Part shown: piece after piece, positions 56,208 through 64,000 of the stretch
How the letters are laid out: every line of letters starts with the position of its first letter
Position numbering within the stretch: the first letter of the stretch is position 1
NCBI GenBank assembly: GCA_025548565.1
Contig: JAJLPB010000004.1
Span: 388,388 to 452,387, forward strand
Source: Rugamonas sp. A1-17
GTDB lineage: Bacteria; Pseudomonadota; Gammaproteobacteria; Burkholderiales; Burkholderiaceae_D
DNA: 64,000 nt
Direction of reading: 5' to 3'
Position numbers and translations under genes: made by a program
Notes under the pieces: model-generated
Told to the model about the DNA's origin: nothing
Databases searched by the model: none
Seen by the model: the letters and a program-made list of their open reading frames with translations, nothing else

Positions 56208-57175
56208 CTGAAGCCCACCGTATTGTTTTCCTCGACCGCGACAGCGTGATCGCCACCATTCGCAAGCCTGCGTTCGCGCACGAGTGGAGCGAATATCCGG
56301 CCACAAAAGCGGCCGACGCCATGCAGCGTTTGCGCGACGCGCACGCCAGCATCGCCATCACCAACAAGGTGCCCTTGCGCGCGGCCGACCTGGCGCAGCT
56401 GCCGGAGCTGAAGATGATCGCGGTGGCGGCCACCGGCACCGACATCATCGACCTGGCAGCGTGCCGCGAGCGCGGCATCGTCGTCTCCAACATCCGCAAC
56501 TACGCGGTGCACACGCTGCCCGAGCACACCTTCGCGCTGATGCTGGCGCTGCGCCGGCAACTGGTGGCCTACCGCGCCGACATCGAGGCCGGCCTGTGGC
56601 AGAAGTCGGAGCGATTCTGCCTGTTCGGCCATCCGATCTCGGACCTGGCGGGCAGCCGTCTTGGCCTGCTGGGATATGGGGCGCTGGGTAAATCGGTGGC
56701 GCGGATCGCGAAGGCGTTCGGCATGGAGGTGATCGTGCATACGCGCTCGCCGCTGCCCGACGCCGCCGGCGACGGCGTGCGCGAGGTGGGTTTCGACGAG
56801 CTGCTGGAAACCTCGGACATCCTCAGCCTGCACCTGCCGCTGAACGACAAGACGCGCAATATGATCAGCGCCAAGGAGCTGATACGCATGAAGCGCAGCG
56901 CGCTGCTGATCAACACCGCGCGCGGCGGCCTGGTGGACGAGACGGCGCTGGCCGACGCCTTGCGCGGCGGCGTGATCGCCGGCGCAGGCTTCGACGTGCT
57001 GGTGCAGGAACCGCCGCCGGCCGACAACGTGCTGCTCAACCTGCGGCTGCCGAACTTCATCCTGACGCCGCATTCCGCCTGGGCCAGCTCGCAGGCGATG
57101 CAGGTGCTGGCGGACCAGCTGATCGACAATATCGAAGCGTGGGTCGCGGGCGCGCCACGGAACACGGTGGGCTAA
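56204..57175 (+). CDS. D-2-hydroxyacid dehydrogenase (glycerate dehydrogenase-like)
   Basis: A 323-residue NAD-dependent dehydrogenase. Rossmann motif GLLGYGALGKSVARIAKAFG near 150, the catalytic Arg region NTARGGLVDETAL near 235, and the His in TPHSAWAS near 290. It fits HprA/GyaR-type enzymes that interconvert hydroxypyruvate and D-glycerate, although the substrate is not fixed by the motifs. The ATG overlaps the LysR stop. Confidence 0.92.
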   Translation: MTEAHRIVFLDRDSVIATIRKPAFAHEWSEYPATKAADAMQRLRDAHASIAITNKVPLRAADLAQLPELKMIAVAATGTDIIDLAACRERGIVVSNIRNYAVHTLPEHTFALMLALRRQLVAYRADIEAGLWQKSERFCLFGHPISDLAGSRLGLLGYGALGKSVARIAKAFGMEVIVHTRSPLPDAAGDGVREVGFDELLETSDILSLHLPLNDKTRNMISAKELIRMKRSALLINTARGGLVDETALADALRGGVIAGAGFDVLVQEPPPADNVLLNLRLPNFILTPHSAWASSQAMQVLADQLIDNIEAWVAGAPRNTVG

Positions 57176-57294
57176 ATATTGAGTTCAGTCACTAATATTT
57201 CCATTTGTGACATTTTGTGATGTTTCAAAGGAGGCAAACTGCTAAGCTGCCGCCGGTTCTATGGAAACCAATCAAAATTACAAAAGAGAGAAAT

Positions 57295-57729
57295 ATGAAA
57301 GCACTGAGTATCCCGGCATTGGTCGCTGTCGCAGCATTGTTTACCGGCTGCGCCGGCATGGACGCAAGCAAGATGACCTACAGCAGCCAGCTGCAAGTCA
57401 ACACGCCGCAGAAGGCACAAGACTGCTACGACGCAGCGGTGCTGCTCGGCGCCGACGTAGCCCGCACCAAAGACATCACGAAAAAAGTCCTGGTCGCCGT
57501 TGATGCCACGGTAGAGCTGGAACAAGACAAGTCGATCAAGGCACAGCGCAATCGCCACATCGGCCTGTTGGTAGGCAGTGGCGGCGAAGAACTGTTCATC
57601 AACTGGAACGCCATGGGTCCGGAACAGACTTACGTCACCGTCGCCACCAAGACCGGCTTCGTCGGCGGCGCCGGCCAGAAGGCCTGGTCCTGCCAGATGG
57701 TGGACGAGATGGTAAAAATGGTGAAGTAA
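57295..57729 (+). CDS. Lipoprotein (144 aa), unknown function
   Basis: The start MKALSIPALVAVAALFTGC follows AGAGAG and ends in a lipobox with Cys19. The mature part is a compact alpha/beta domain (QDCYDAAVLLGADV, HIGLLVGSGGEELFINW) with a second Cys near the C-terminus. It is followed by another lipoprotein gene, probably in the same operon. No family recognised. Confidence 0.75.
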   Translation: MKALSIPALVAVAALFTGCAGMDASKMTYSSQLQVNTPQKAQDCYDAAVLLGADVARTKDITKKVLVAVDATVELEQDKSIKAQRNRHIGLLVGSGGEELFINWNAMGPEQTYVTVATKTGFVGGAGQKAWSCQMVDEMVKMVK

Positions 57730-57795
57730 AGCCTTCATGCCTCCCGCTTTTCTGGCGGGAGGCATCCACGCCTTGAAGCAGAAAAGAGATCCCCT

Positions 57796-58158
57796 ATGTT
57801 CATGCGGAGCGCCGCCTTAGCCACGCTACTCATTCTGCTGAGTGCCTGTTCGACGACTAGCACGATCAGCGTCATCGACGCAAAATACCAGACGAACCAG
57901 CCAACGTGCCAGGTCACCTTCTTCAAGAAGACCAAGCCGGAGCAGGAATTCGAAAAACTGGCGCAGATCGAATCACACGTGCAGAGAAATATCTTCTTCG
58001 GCGGCGACGCCAAGCTGGAAGACCAGGCATACGCCGAGTTAAAAACCAAGACCTGCAACCTGGGCGGAAATGCCGTGATCATCAACGACTACATCGAATC
58101 GCGCGCCGCCGAGTTTTCCCACGTCCACGTCTGGGCGACAACCATCAAATTGCTGTAA
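57796..58158 (+). CDS. Lipoprotein (120 aa), unknown function
   Basis: Signal with lipobox LLSACS (Cys18). The mature part contains two further Cys residues (PTCQVTFFKK and TKTCNLGGNAVIINDY). The tail is similar in style to YajG/RcsF-like small lipoproteins, in which a disulfide supports a small alpha/beta domain. It is 66 bases after the previous lipoprotein gene. Function unknown. Confidence 0.75.
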   Translation: MFMRSAALATLLILLSACSTTSTISVIDAKYQTNQPTCQVTFFKKTKPEQEFEKLAQIESHVQRNIFFGGDAKLEDQAYAELKTKTCNLGGNAVIINDYIESRAAEFSHVHVWATTIKLL

Positions 58159-58166
58159 ACCAGCAT

Positions 58167-58757
58167 TGGGGTCAAGTCTGACATTCGGACACGGGCTCAT
58201 CATTCAAGCCCCCCATCGGGTCGCCTGGAACACGGAGAATTACATGGAAGTTGGCATACACGCCAGCATGTGCGACGACGCCACGTTCAAACTGGCGAGC
58301 GCGCTGCACCCTATATTTCGCAAACTGGGCAGCCGGCTCGGTGGAGACTACGGCGGTGTCATGGAGCACTTATGGATAGACTTCGAATTGATTGATCTAC
58401 GTGCCAAGGAGGACGGAAAACCACGCTTTCCCTTCCGGCTTCAGAAGCGCGTATCGGGCCGATCGCGTTTCGGCCTTCCGCCGGCTCCCGATCAATTCAA
58501 TGTCGGCCACTTCAGCGTGAGACCAGACTTCGCATTACTGCCTTCGCTTTCCAAAGCGCAGGTTGTTCCCTATGCGCTGGCATTGATATACGAGGCTTCA
58601 AGCGTACTGTTTGAAAAACAGAAGAAACTCGGCGGCTTCGATGCGGTGCGCTTCAAGGCAAAAATTCACGAAGAATGCGGCAAGCTCGGCTATTCATTTC
58701 CGGCGCAGGAAGGGGCTTGAGTGTAGAGCTCGTGTCCGAATGTCAGACTTGACCCCA
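58167..58757. mobile_element. Inverted-repeat-bounded single-gene cassette
   Basis: The 32 bases at 58167-58198 are repeated in inverted orientation at 58726-58757 with one mismatch. They are also the outer 32 bases of the perfect palindrome at 9569-9655. The 527 bases between them hold one gene of lower GC content than its neighbours. No transposase is inside, so it may be a non-autonomous element. Confidence 0.65.
58244..58720 (+). CDS. Hypothetical protein inside the palindrome-bounded cassette
   Basis: A 158-residue protein starting MEVGIHASMCDDATFKL (GGAG upstream). It is soluble, mixed alpha/beta, with HLWIDFELIDLRAKEDG and a C-terminal helical part (FEKQKKLGGFDAVRFKAKI). No recognised domain. 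Its lower GC content and the flanking inverted repeats suggest it arrived with the element. Confidence 0.7.
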   Translation: MEVGIHASMCDDATFKLASALHPIFRKLGSRLGGDYGGVMEHLWIDFELIDLRAKEDGKPRFPFRLQKRVSGRSRFGLPPAPDQFNVGHFSVRPDFALLPSLSKAQVVPYALALIYEASSVLFEKQKKLGGFDAVRFKAKIHEECGKLGYSFPAQEGA

Positions 58758-58793
58758 CCGGTTGTTGACCCCACCGGTTGACCCCACCGGTTG
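58745..58793. repeat. Three tandem copies of TTGACCCCACCGG
   Basis: A 13-15 base unit, TTGACCCCACCGG, is repeated three times at the right end of the cassette. It overlaps the inner end of the inverted repeat. Confidence 0.75.
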
Positions 58794-58814
58794 GAACGCG
58801 GCGACAGCAAAACA

Positions 58815-59501
58815 CTATCGGTAATTGGTGCCATTGTTCATATCGATGACGTCGCCATTGATGAAGGCAGGCGCGTCAGTTGCAAGCCAGCTGACTGTTT
58901 CCGCTACCTCTTCAGCAAGGCAGAATCGCTGGCTGATGGTCGCCGCCATCAAACGGGCCTTTCTGTCTGACGGAATGTTTTTCATCATTTCAGTTTCCAC
59001 GGGCCCCGGCGCGACCGAGTTGGCGATCACGCCTTTGGGACCATAGGTACGCGCCAGTGAACGCATCGCATTCATGAGGCCCGCCTTTGAAACGCCGTAC
59101 CAGATATCAGGGTGGCCGATTTCGCCGGCAATCGATCCCATACTGACAATGCGGCCGCCGCCCTTGCTCGCCATCCGCTCCGCCACGTGCACGCTCAGGC
59201 GCACCGTTGAGATCAAATTCACGTGCAGCATGTGGAGAATCGCTTCGCTGTCATAGTCGCTTGCCGTCTTCGCGTTCATGATCCCGGCATTGTTGATGAG
59301 TACGTCCGGTGTCCCGATCTTCTCGACTATCTGCGCCAGCTGGTCGTACTCGGCGACGTCCGCCGTCCAGGAGGTCAATCCGCTGACGGCGTTGGCGATG
59401 CCCGATCGAGACAGCACATGCACTTCGAATCCCTTGCTTAACAGCTTCTTCGATATTTCGAGTCCGATTCCTCGGTTACCGCCAGTGATGATTGCTTTCA
59501 T
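58815..59501 (-). CDS. SDR-family oxidoreductase (FabG-like)
   Basis: A 228-residue classical short-chain dehydrogenase. Cofactor motif TGGNRGIGLEISKKL, NNAG in VLINNAGIMNAK, active-site Tyr and Lys in WYGVSKAGLM, and the C-terminal SWLATDAPAFINGDVIDMN. The base composition is noticeably less GC-rich than in neighbouring genes, so it may have been acquired. Substrate unknown. Confidence 0.9.
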   Translation of the reverse strand: MKAIITGGNRGIGLEISKKLLSKGFEVHVLSRSGIANAVSGLTSWTADVAEYDQLAQIVEKIGTPDVLINNAGIMNAKTASDYDSEAILHMLHVNLISTVRLSVHVAERMASKGGGRIVSMGSIAGEIGHPDIWYGVSKAGLMNAMRSLARTYGPKGVIANSVAPGPVETEMMKNIPSDRKARLMAATISQRFCLAEEVAETVSWLATDAPAFINGDVIDMNNGTNYR

Positions 59502-59584
59502 TTTTATGTACGGGTTTAATTGGCAAAAATAATAGAATATATTATATACATATTTTACAAGTCACCGCCGCCGCCCTACCTGAT

Positions 59585-60463
59585 TCATTTGACTTGCGCG
59601 GACATCAAACGGGTGCCGCCGCCAAGCCGCAGGCCATCGGTGCGGCTTGCAAGATAACGCGCACGCAGCTCGTCGGCGCCGTGGTCGGATACCGCGCCGT
59701 AGCCCATGGCACGCAGCTCGCAGGCCAGCACCTCGGGCGCGAAGTAGGAAATCCACGGTTCGCCCTCGGCATCGTACTTCTGCGCGAAGTAAGCCATGCC
59801 CATGCGCTCCATCGGGTTGAGCAGCTCGGGGACCACGCCGTAGTCGAACACGATGCCGCTGCCCGACGGCAGGCCGGCGACGAAGGCCAGCGTGTCGAAG
59901 ACCGCGTCGGTGGTCAGGTACAGGGTCACGCCCAGCCAGGAGAAGAACACCGGCTGGTCCAGGCGGCAGCCGGCCACCGTCAGGGCATCGGCCAGGTCGT
60001 CGCGTTCGAAATCGACCGGCACGTAGGTCAGCGATGGCGGCGCCGCGATGCCGCCCTGCTCCAGCAAGCCGCGCTTCCAGCGCTGGGTGGCGGGATGATC
60101 GACTTCGAACACGCGCAAGTCGGGCAAGGGATTGCGGTAGGCGTAGGTATCCAGGCCAGCGCCCAGCAGCACGAACTGGCGCACGCCATCGTTCACCGCG
60201 CGCGCCAGTTCATCTTCTGCGAAGCGGCTGCGCACGGCCATCGCGGCACGCAGCACGCGCACCACGCCGGTGTCGAATTTTTGCGGCGCGGCGCGCACCA
60301 CGGCCTCGTTCTCGGGACCGAGGATGGGCAAGGCCAGCGGATCGTCGAACACCAGCGGCTTGTCGATCAACTGGTGTGCGGCGCGCAGCATGGCCACCGC
60401 CAGGGCGCTGCGGCTGGCTACGCCCTGCTGCAACAAACCCTTGCCGGTGCTGGGCTGCTTCAT
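59585..60463 (-). CDS. SAM-dependent methyltransferase (leucine carboxyl methyltransferase-like)
   Basis: A 292-residue methyltransferase of the PF04072/TIGR00027 type. SAM site VLLGAGLDTYAYR near 100, YVPVDFERDDLADAL and FFSWLGVTLYLT in the middle. These act on small molecules in many actinobacteria and proteobacteria. The start overlaps the lactate dehydrogenase stop by four bases (ATGA), so the two are translationally linked. Confidence 0.87.
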   Translation of the reverse strand: MKQPSTGKGLLQQGVASRSALAVAMLRAAHQLIDKPLVFDDPLALPILGPENEAVVRAAPQKFDTGVVRVLRAAMAVRSRFAEDELARAVNDGVRQFVLLGAGLDTYAYRNPLPDLRVFEVDHPATQRWKRGLLEQGGIAAPPSLTYVPVDFERDDLADALTVAGCRLDQPVFFSWLGVTLYLTTDAVFDTLAFVAGLPSGSGIVFDYGVVPELLNPMERMGMAYFAQKYDAEGEPWISYFAPEVLACELRAMGYGAVSDHGADELRARYLASRTDGLRLGGGTRLMSAQVK

Positions 60464-61608
60464 GGGTAGCTGCCTGGCAGGAGGATGTTTTTATCGACCT
60501 TGGTGACATCGCGCAGGCCGCAGAAGGCCATGGTCAAATCCAGCTCGTTGCGGATGATGTCCAGGCATTTGCTGACGCCCTGCTCGCCCATCGCACCCAG
60601 GCCGTACAGGAACGGGCGGCCGATGTAGACGCCCTTGGCGCCCAGCGCCAGCGCCTTGATCACGTCCTGGCCGGAGCGCACGCCGCCGTCCATGTGCACT
60701 TCGATCCGCGAGCCGACCGCGTCGACGATGGCGGGCAGCGCGCCGATCGAGGACTGCGCGCCGTCCAGCTGGCGGCCGCCGTGGTTGGAGACGATCAGCG
60801 CATCGGCGCCGCTCTCCACCGCCAGCCGCGCGTCCTCCGCGTCCATGATGCCCTTGATGATCAACTTGCCTCCCCAGCGCTGCTTGATCCACTCGACGTC
60901 CTTCCACGACAGGCTCAAATCGAACTGCTGGCTGGTCCACGCCGACAGCGACGACATGTCCGACACCGACGACGCGTGGCCGACGATGTTGCCGAAGCTG
61001 CGGCGCGGCGTGCCCAGCATGCCCAGCACCCAGCGCGGCTTGGTGGCCATGTCGATGATGTTGGCGATGGTGAGCTTGGGCGGCGCCGACAGGCCGTTGC
61101 GCAAGTCCTTGTGGCGCTGGCCCAGCACCTGCAGGTCCAGCGTCAGCACCAGCGCCGAGCAGCGCGCGGCCTTGGCGCGGTCGATCAGGCGGTTGATGAA
61201 TTCGCGGTCCTTCATCACGTACAGCTGGAACCAGAAAGGCTTGCTGGTGTTGGCGGCGATGTCCTCGATCGAGCAGATGCTCATGGTCGACAGCGTGAAC
61301 GGCACACCGAATTTTTCCGCGGCCTTGGCGGCCAGGATCTCGCCGTCGGCGTGCTGCATGCCGGTCAGGCCGGTCGGCGCCAATGCCACCGGCATCGCCA
61401 CCTCCTGGCCGACCATGGTGCTTTTGAGTGTGCGGTTCTCCAGGTTGACGGCCACGCGCTGGCGGAATTTGATGCGCTGGAAATCGTCGACGTTGGCGCG
61501 GTAAGTCGATTCGGTCCACGAGCCGGCATCAGCATAATCGTAGAACATGCGCGGCACGCGCTTCTGGGCCAAGACACGCAGGTCTTCAACAGTGGTGATG
61601 ATGGTCAT
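60460..61608 (-). CDS. lldD: FMN-dependent alpha-hydroxy acid dehydrogenase (LldD-like)
   Basis: A 382-residue flavoprotein that oxidises L-lactate or a related 2-hydroxy acid and passes electrons to the respiratory chain. The N-terminus PRMFYDYADAGSWTEST, ALAPTGLTGMQHADGEI, and the active-site segment SNHGGRQLDG (His/Arg) are typical. The start MTIITTVEDLRV has GGAGGAG upstream. Membrane association would be through a loop region. Linked to the methyltransferase gene. Confidence 0.92.
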   Translation of the reverse strand: MTIITTVEDLRVLAQKRVPRMFYDYADAGSWTESTYRANVDDFQRIKFRQRVAVNLENRTLKSTMVGQEVAMPVALAPTGLTGMQHADGEILAAKAAEKFGVPFTLSTMSICSIEDIAANTSKPFWFQLYVMKDREFINRLIDRAKAARCSALVLTLDLQVLGQRHKDLRNGLSAPPKLTIANIIDMATKPRWVLGMLGTPRRSFGNIVGHASSVSDMSSLSAWTSQQFDLSLSWKDVEWIKQRWGGKLIIKGIMDAEDARLAVESGADALIVSNHGGRQLDGAQSSIGALPAIVDAVGSRIEVHMDGGVRSGQDVIKALALGAKGVYIGRPFLYGLGAMGEQGVSKCLDIIRNELDLTMAFCGLRDVTKVDKNILLPGSYP

Positions 61609-61691
61609 GCACGCTCCTCCGGGATGATGATCGGACAATCATCGCACGAGGCCCGTGTATCATGGAAGCACTATCAAATAGGGAATGATCT

Positions 61692-61892
61692 TTGAAATCC
61701 AAAACCAACGTCGCCATTACGCTGGCAGCCGCCGCGCTGCTGGGCATCTTCGGCTATCGCAGCCTGACGCGGCAGGTGCAACCGGTCGCGGTCAATGCCG
61801 CCAACTGCACGCCTGAGCACATCCGCAGCGTCACCGACGCGATGGAGCGCTCCATCCTGTCGGCGCAGTGCGCCAAAGCCGGCAAGCCATAA
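61692..61892 (+). CDS. Small membrane-anchored protein (66 aa)
   Basis: Starts with TTG (AGGGAA upstream). One hydrophobic segment (VAITLAAAALLGIFGY) is followed by a short soluble tail with two Cys residues (NCTPEHIRS, SAQCAKAGK). It is directly followed by the terminator shared with the tRNA. Function unknown, and the start codon is unusual. Confidence 0.55.
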   Translation: MKSKTNVAITLAAAALLGIFGYRSLTRQVQPVAVNAANCTPEHIRSVTDAMERSILSAQCAKAGKP

Positions 61893-61897
61893 AGAAA

Positions 61898-61927
61898 AAG
61901 GGCCTGAAGATCACTCTTCAGGCCCTT
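61898..61927. terminator. Terminator of tRNA-Arg copy 1
   Basis: AAGGGCCTGAAGA pairs with TCTTCAGGCCCTT around TCAC. On the minus strand a T-run follows, so it ends the tRNA transcript; on the plus strand it follows the small protein gene. Confidence 0.88.
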
Positions 61928-61941
61928 CGTCTTACGAATTT

Positions 61942-62018
61942 TGGTGCGGCTGGCAGGAATCGAACCCACGACCCCTTGGTTCGTAGCCAAGTACTCTATC
62001 CAGCTGAGCTACAGCCGC
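61942..62018 (-). tRNA. tRNA-Arg(ACG), copy 1
   Basis: A 77-base cloverleaf on the minus strand. Acceptor GCGGCTG pairs with CAGCCGC; D-arm TAGCTCAGCTGGATAGAGTA; anticodon loop CTACGAA gives anticodon ACG (becomes ICG); T-loop GGTTCGAATCC. The CCA end is encoded. Two further near-identical copies follow. Confidence 0.96.
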
Positions 62019-62103
62019 GAAAGACAACATTATAGCAGGGGAAATTCAAATCAAGAAGAGTCAAACAGGAATTTCTTGCATCCCCTTTTTCGACGCTCGC
62101 GTA

Positions 62104-62808
62104 TCAGGCCCTGCGACGGGCGAATGCACCGATCAGACCAAGGCCTGCCAGCAGCATGCCGTAAGTGGCCGGCTCGGGAATGGGGGCGTCCGGGGTTGGG
62201 TAAATAGAGAAATGATCGAGGGAGCCATCAAAATATGCAGTCGGCAGTCCCGGAACATATTCCGAATTAAAGTGAACGTAGGAACGGTTGGAATCCGCAG
62301 GGAACAGCGGACCCGTAGTATCGACAGAAATGGTCTGCTGGAAGGTAAGCCCCTTGAGGAATTGCGCGGTGTTGCTGAAAACCGAATACCCCATGAACAA
62401 AGTGCTACCGTCTGCCATCAAGCCTTTGGTTTGACTCCATACATTGTTACTGCCGTATGGGCCTGAACTGAGTTCAAGTTGTTGAGTCCCCCACGGTACC
62501 GATGGCGCGGTAAAGGTGAACGTCTTGCCTTTCAGGACAATCGTATCGGTCACACTCGGCCCGGCACCGAGCAGCCAAAAGCGCCCCTCATCCACCATAC
62601 TGCCCGTCCACTCGTGGACCGCGGTACTTATCGTCATCGATTGCGTATAGCTTAAGCCAGTGAGATCCTCACCAGCCACGCCAAAAACGCCGGTGGTGTC
62701 CGTACCGCTGGTGATATGGCCTGTTGCCACCAATGTCCAGGCCTGCGCGCCGGAAGCGCAAAAGCTCAGTGCGAGAATCGATGCTGCTGCGAGAGATTTT
62801 ATGGACAT
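62104..62808 (-). CDS. PEP-CTERM sorting-domain protein (234 aa)
   Basis: An exported protein with a signal peptide (LALSFCASGAQAW). A body of about 190 residues is followed by the C-terminal signal PIPEPATYGMLLAGLGLIG and ARRRA, a canonical PEP-CTERM tail. It lies between tRNA-Arg copies 1 and 2. Base composition is less GC-rich than the rest of the window. Confidence 0.88.
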   Translation of the reverse strand: MSIKSLAAASILALSFCASGAQAWTLVATGHITSGTDTTGVFGVAGEDLTGLSYTQSMTISTAVHEWTGSMVDEGRFWLLGAGPSVTDTIVLKGKTFTFTAPSVPWGTQQLELSSGPYGSNNVWSQTKGLMADGSTLFMGYSVFSNTAQFLKGLTFQQTISVDTTGPLFPADSNRSYVHFNSEYVPGLPTAYFDGSLDHFSIYPTPDAPIPEPATYGMLLAGLGLIGAFARRRA

Positions 62809-63002
62809 GGCGAGTGATACCCCTAAAAGATGAGAAACCGATGGAGAAGAGCGTCCTGATAAAGATGACAGGCTTGGCTGAAAAATGTCTATTTTATAAG
62901 TCTATCGATTTGATAATATCACGAAATTATCAATACGACATTATCTTTAAGGCAGCAGCGATGGGGATAGCGGAATGAAGGGAAAAGATACGCGCAAAGA
63001 AA

Positions 63003-63032
63003 AAAGGCCTGAAGATTGCTCTTCAGGCCTTT
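63003..63032. terminator. Terminator of tRNA-Arg copy 2
   Basis: AAAGGCCTGAAGA pairs with TCTTCAGGCCTTT around TTGC; the sequence is nearly the same as the terminator at 61898, so the tRNA and its terminator were duplicated together. Confidence 0.88.
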
Positions 63033-63046
63033 CGTCTTACGAATTT

Positions 63047-63123
63047 TGGTGCGGCTGGCAGGAATCGAACCCACGACCCCTTGGTTCGTAGCCAAGTACT
63101 CTATCCAGCTGAGCTACAGCCGC
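63047..63123 (-). tRNA. tRNA-Arg(ACG), copy 2
   Basis: Same 77-base structure as copy 1, anticodon ACG, encoded CCA. The spacer on the 3' side (GAATTTT region and hairpin) is also shared. Confidence 0.96.
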
Positions 63124-63216
63124 GAAAAACAAGATTATAACAGCGTTTTCTTGTTTGGCGAAGCATTCCTTGAAGAAATTTTGCAATCTGTTTCAAGGGC
63201 TTACACTTATAGCAAA

Positions 63217-63247
63217 AGGGCCCGAAGATTGCTCTTCAGGCCCCTTC
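63217..63247. terminator. Terminator of tRNA-Arg copy 3
   Basis: GGGCCCGAAGA pairs with TCTTCAGGCCCC around TTGC, with one mismatch. Same position relative to the tRNA as in copies 1 and 2. Confidence 0.75.
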
Positions 63248-63260
63248 ACTTACGAATTTT

Positions 63261-63337
63261 TGGTGCGGCTGGCAGGAATCGAACCCACGACCCCTTGGTT
63301 CGTAGCCAAGTACTCTATCCAGCTGAGCTACAGCCGC
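63261..63337 (-). tRNA. tRNA-Arg(ACG), copy 3
   Basis: Same 77-base sequence, anticodon ACG, encoded CCA. It is the upstream member of the minus-strand array; about 137 bases separate it from copy 2. Confidence 0.96.
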
Positions 63338-63527
63338 TTAAGCAACATTATAAAGCATTAATTTCGTTTTGCAAAGTTCGATATTTTCTATCGTTTAATT
63401 GGCCAAGTGTACGAAACACCGAATCAACCACTCCGCAAACTGCTTTGCTGCATCTCCTTCAACCGGCGTGCCGTTCGAAAGAAGCAGCATTATAGGGATA
63501 CTCCCCCGGCTTGTCCAGCACTCTCTG

Positions 63528-63755
63528 TCAGGTGCCGAATTCGGCCGCCGCCTTGGCTGACCACAACGCCTCGTTGTAGGACGCGTACGGCACGCCGTAG
63601 CAATCGATCTGGCCATCCTCGCCGACGAATTTGATCCACCAGCCGGCGGCGTCGGTGATGAGGGCGATGTCGCCCGGCCGGCAGTTGTCCGCGATCTGTT
63701 CGCTTTGTTCGAGCACAACAATATTCACTTTCCTGTGTTTTAACAACGTCGCCAT
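63528..63755 (-). CDS. Small hypothetical protein (75 aa)
   Basis: Starts MATLLKHRKVNIVVLEQSEQ with GGAGGGACG ahead of the ATG. It is a soluble, mixed alpha/beta small protein (GDIALITDAAGWWIKFVGED, SYNEALWSAKAAAEFG). No known family. The 190 bases before tRNA copy 3 and the 245 bases to the window end show no other convincing gene. Confidence 0.7.
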   Translation of the reverse strand: MATLLKHRKVNIVVLEQSEQIADNCRPGDIALITDAAGWWIKFVGEDGQIDCYGVPYASYNEALWSAKAAAEFGT

Positions 63756-64000
63756 CGTCCCTCCGTTTGCGGCACTGCGCCGCGCAGGCCGCCAGTGTAC
63801 AGCCAGCCCGCCCGGATGCGGAAAAAAACATGGCCATTTCACTCACAAACCCAGCATTTTCAAGGCATGCGGGCGGCTTCATTCATGCCAGTGATCACGC
63901 TCATCATGAGAAAAAATTTGCTTTCATTTGCGCATTGCAGCATCATTCACCTGTCTCCTCTATTCTCCTCCAAGGAAATAGATTTAGCCCGCTCCTGTAG

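Noticed and set aside
62724..62978. Possible small plus-strand ORF upstream of the PEP-CTERM gene
   Set aside because: The first third is antisense to a signal peptide, the rest lies in the AT-richer promoter region, and I see no clear ribosome-binding site.
63395..63721. Minus-strand ORF overlapping the 75-aa gene
   Set aside because: Ser/Arg/Thr-rich shadow frame with no ribosome-binding site, whereas the 75-aa frame has a strong one.

Overview
The window is a 64 kb piece of a GC-rich chromosome, most likely from a betaproteobacterium of the Oxalobacteraceae (Massilia/Duganella/Janthinobacterium type). That placement is an inference from gene content: three PEP-CTERM surface proteins, a Ku/LigD pair, a urease operon, an RND pump, several c-di-GMP signalling proteins and Oxalobacteraceae-like intergenic palindromes. 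No rRNA or phylogenetic marker is present.

Layout. (1) 1-5160: a peptide-export island. Six very small genes (22-156, 328-510, 519-740, 768-950, 4626-4778, 4970-5122), three of them read directly from the DNA, encode 44-73 aa precursors. Each has a double-glycine leader and almost all stop 8-9 residues after the Gly-Gly, with the shared tail GGP-x-(V/I)-x-N-x-P. They flank a C39-peptidase ABC exporter and its HlyD adaptor. (2) 5251-10616: single metabolic genes: an aspartoacylase-like hydrolase, SugE/Gdx, DUF1304, ArsR plus Old Yellow Enzyme, and a secreted metallo-beta-lactamase-fold protein. (3) 10684-16824: a five-gene secreted-fibre operon (a very Gly-rich protein, a small exported protein, a periplasmic C39 peptidase, an exported protein with a Gly-Gly motif, an outer-membrane barrel). 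Its organisation recalls Fap functional-amyloid operons. It lies behind a consensus sigma-54 promoter and a sigma-54 activator gene. (4) 17619-23259: the urease operon ureDABCEFG-hupE/ureJ behind a sigma-54 promoter and a palindromic NtrC-type site. (5) 23415-26657: a PEP-CTERM protein, a nucleotide-sugar-epimerase-like protein and a retron, with a recognisable msr/msd RNA followed by a reverse transcriptase. (6) 26668-41616: a DUF945 protein, a DUF885 protein, a hybrid kinase and REC-PAS-GGDEF-EAL pair, SulP, TetR/thiolase, a FAD monooxygenase and a GGDEF protein. (7) 41827-47374: an SDR, Ku, a PEP-CTERM protein, LigD and a TfoX C-terminal-like protein. (8) 47510-57175: a complete RND efflux operon, a catalytically degenerate alpha/beta hydrolase, LysR and a D-2-hydroxyacid dehydrogenase. 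(9) 57295-64000: two lipoproteins, a palindrome-bounded one-gene cassette, an SDR, a methyltransferase, an FMN lactate dehydrogenase and three near-identical tRNA-Arg(ACG) genes with a PEP-CTERM gene between two of them.

The strongest candidates for something new are the family of ultra-short GG-leader peptides with their own exporter (possibly a peptide signal in a Gram-negative), the solitary retron with an N-terminally extended RT, and the sigma-54-controlled fibre operon. All functional statements come from reading motifs; no database search was possible.
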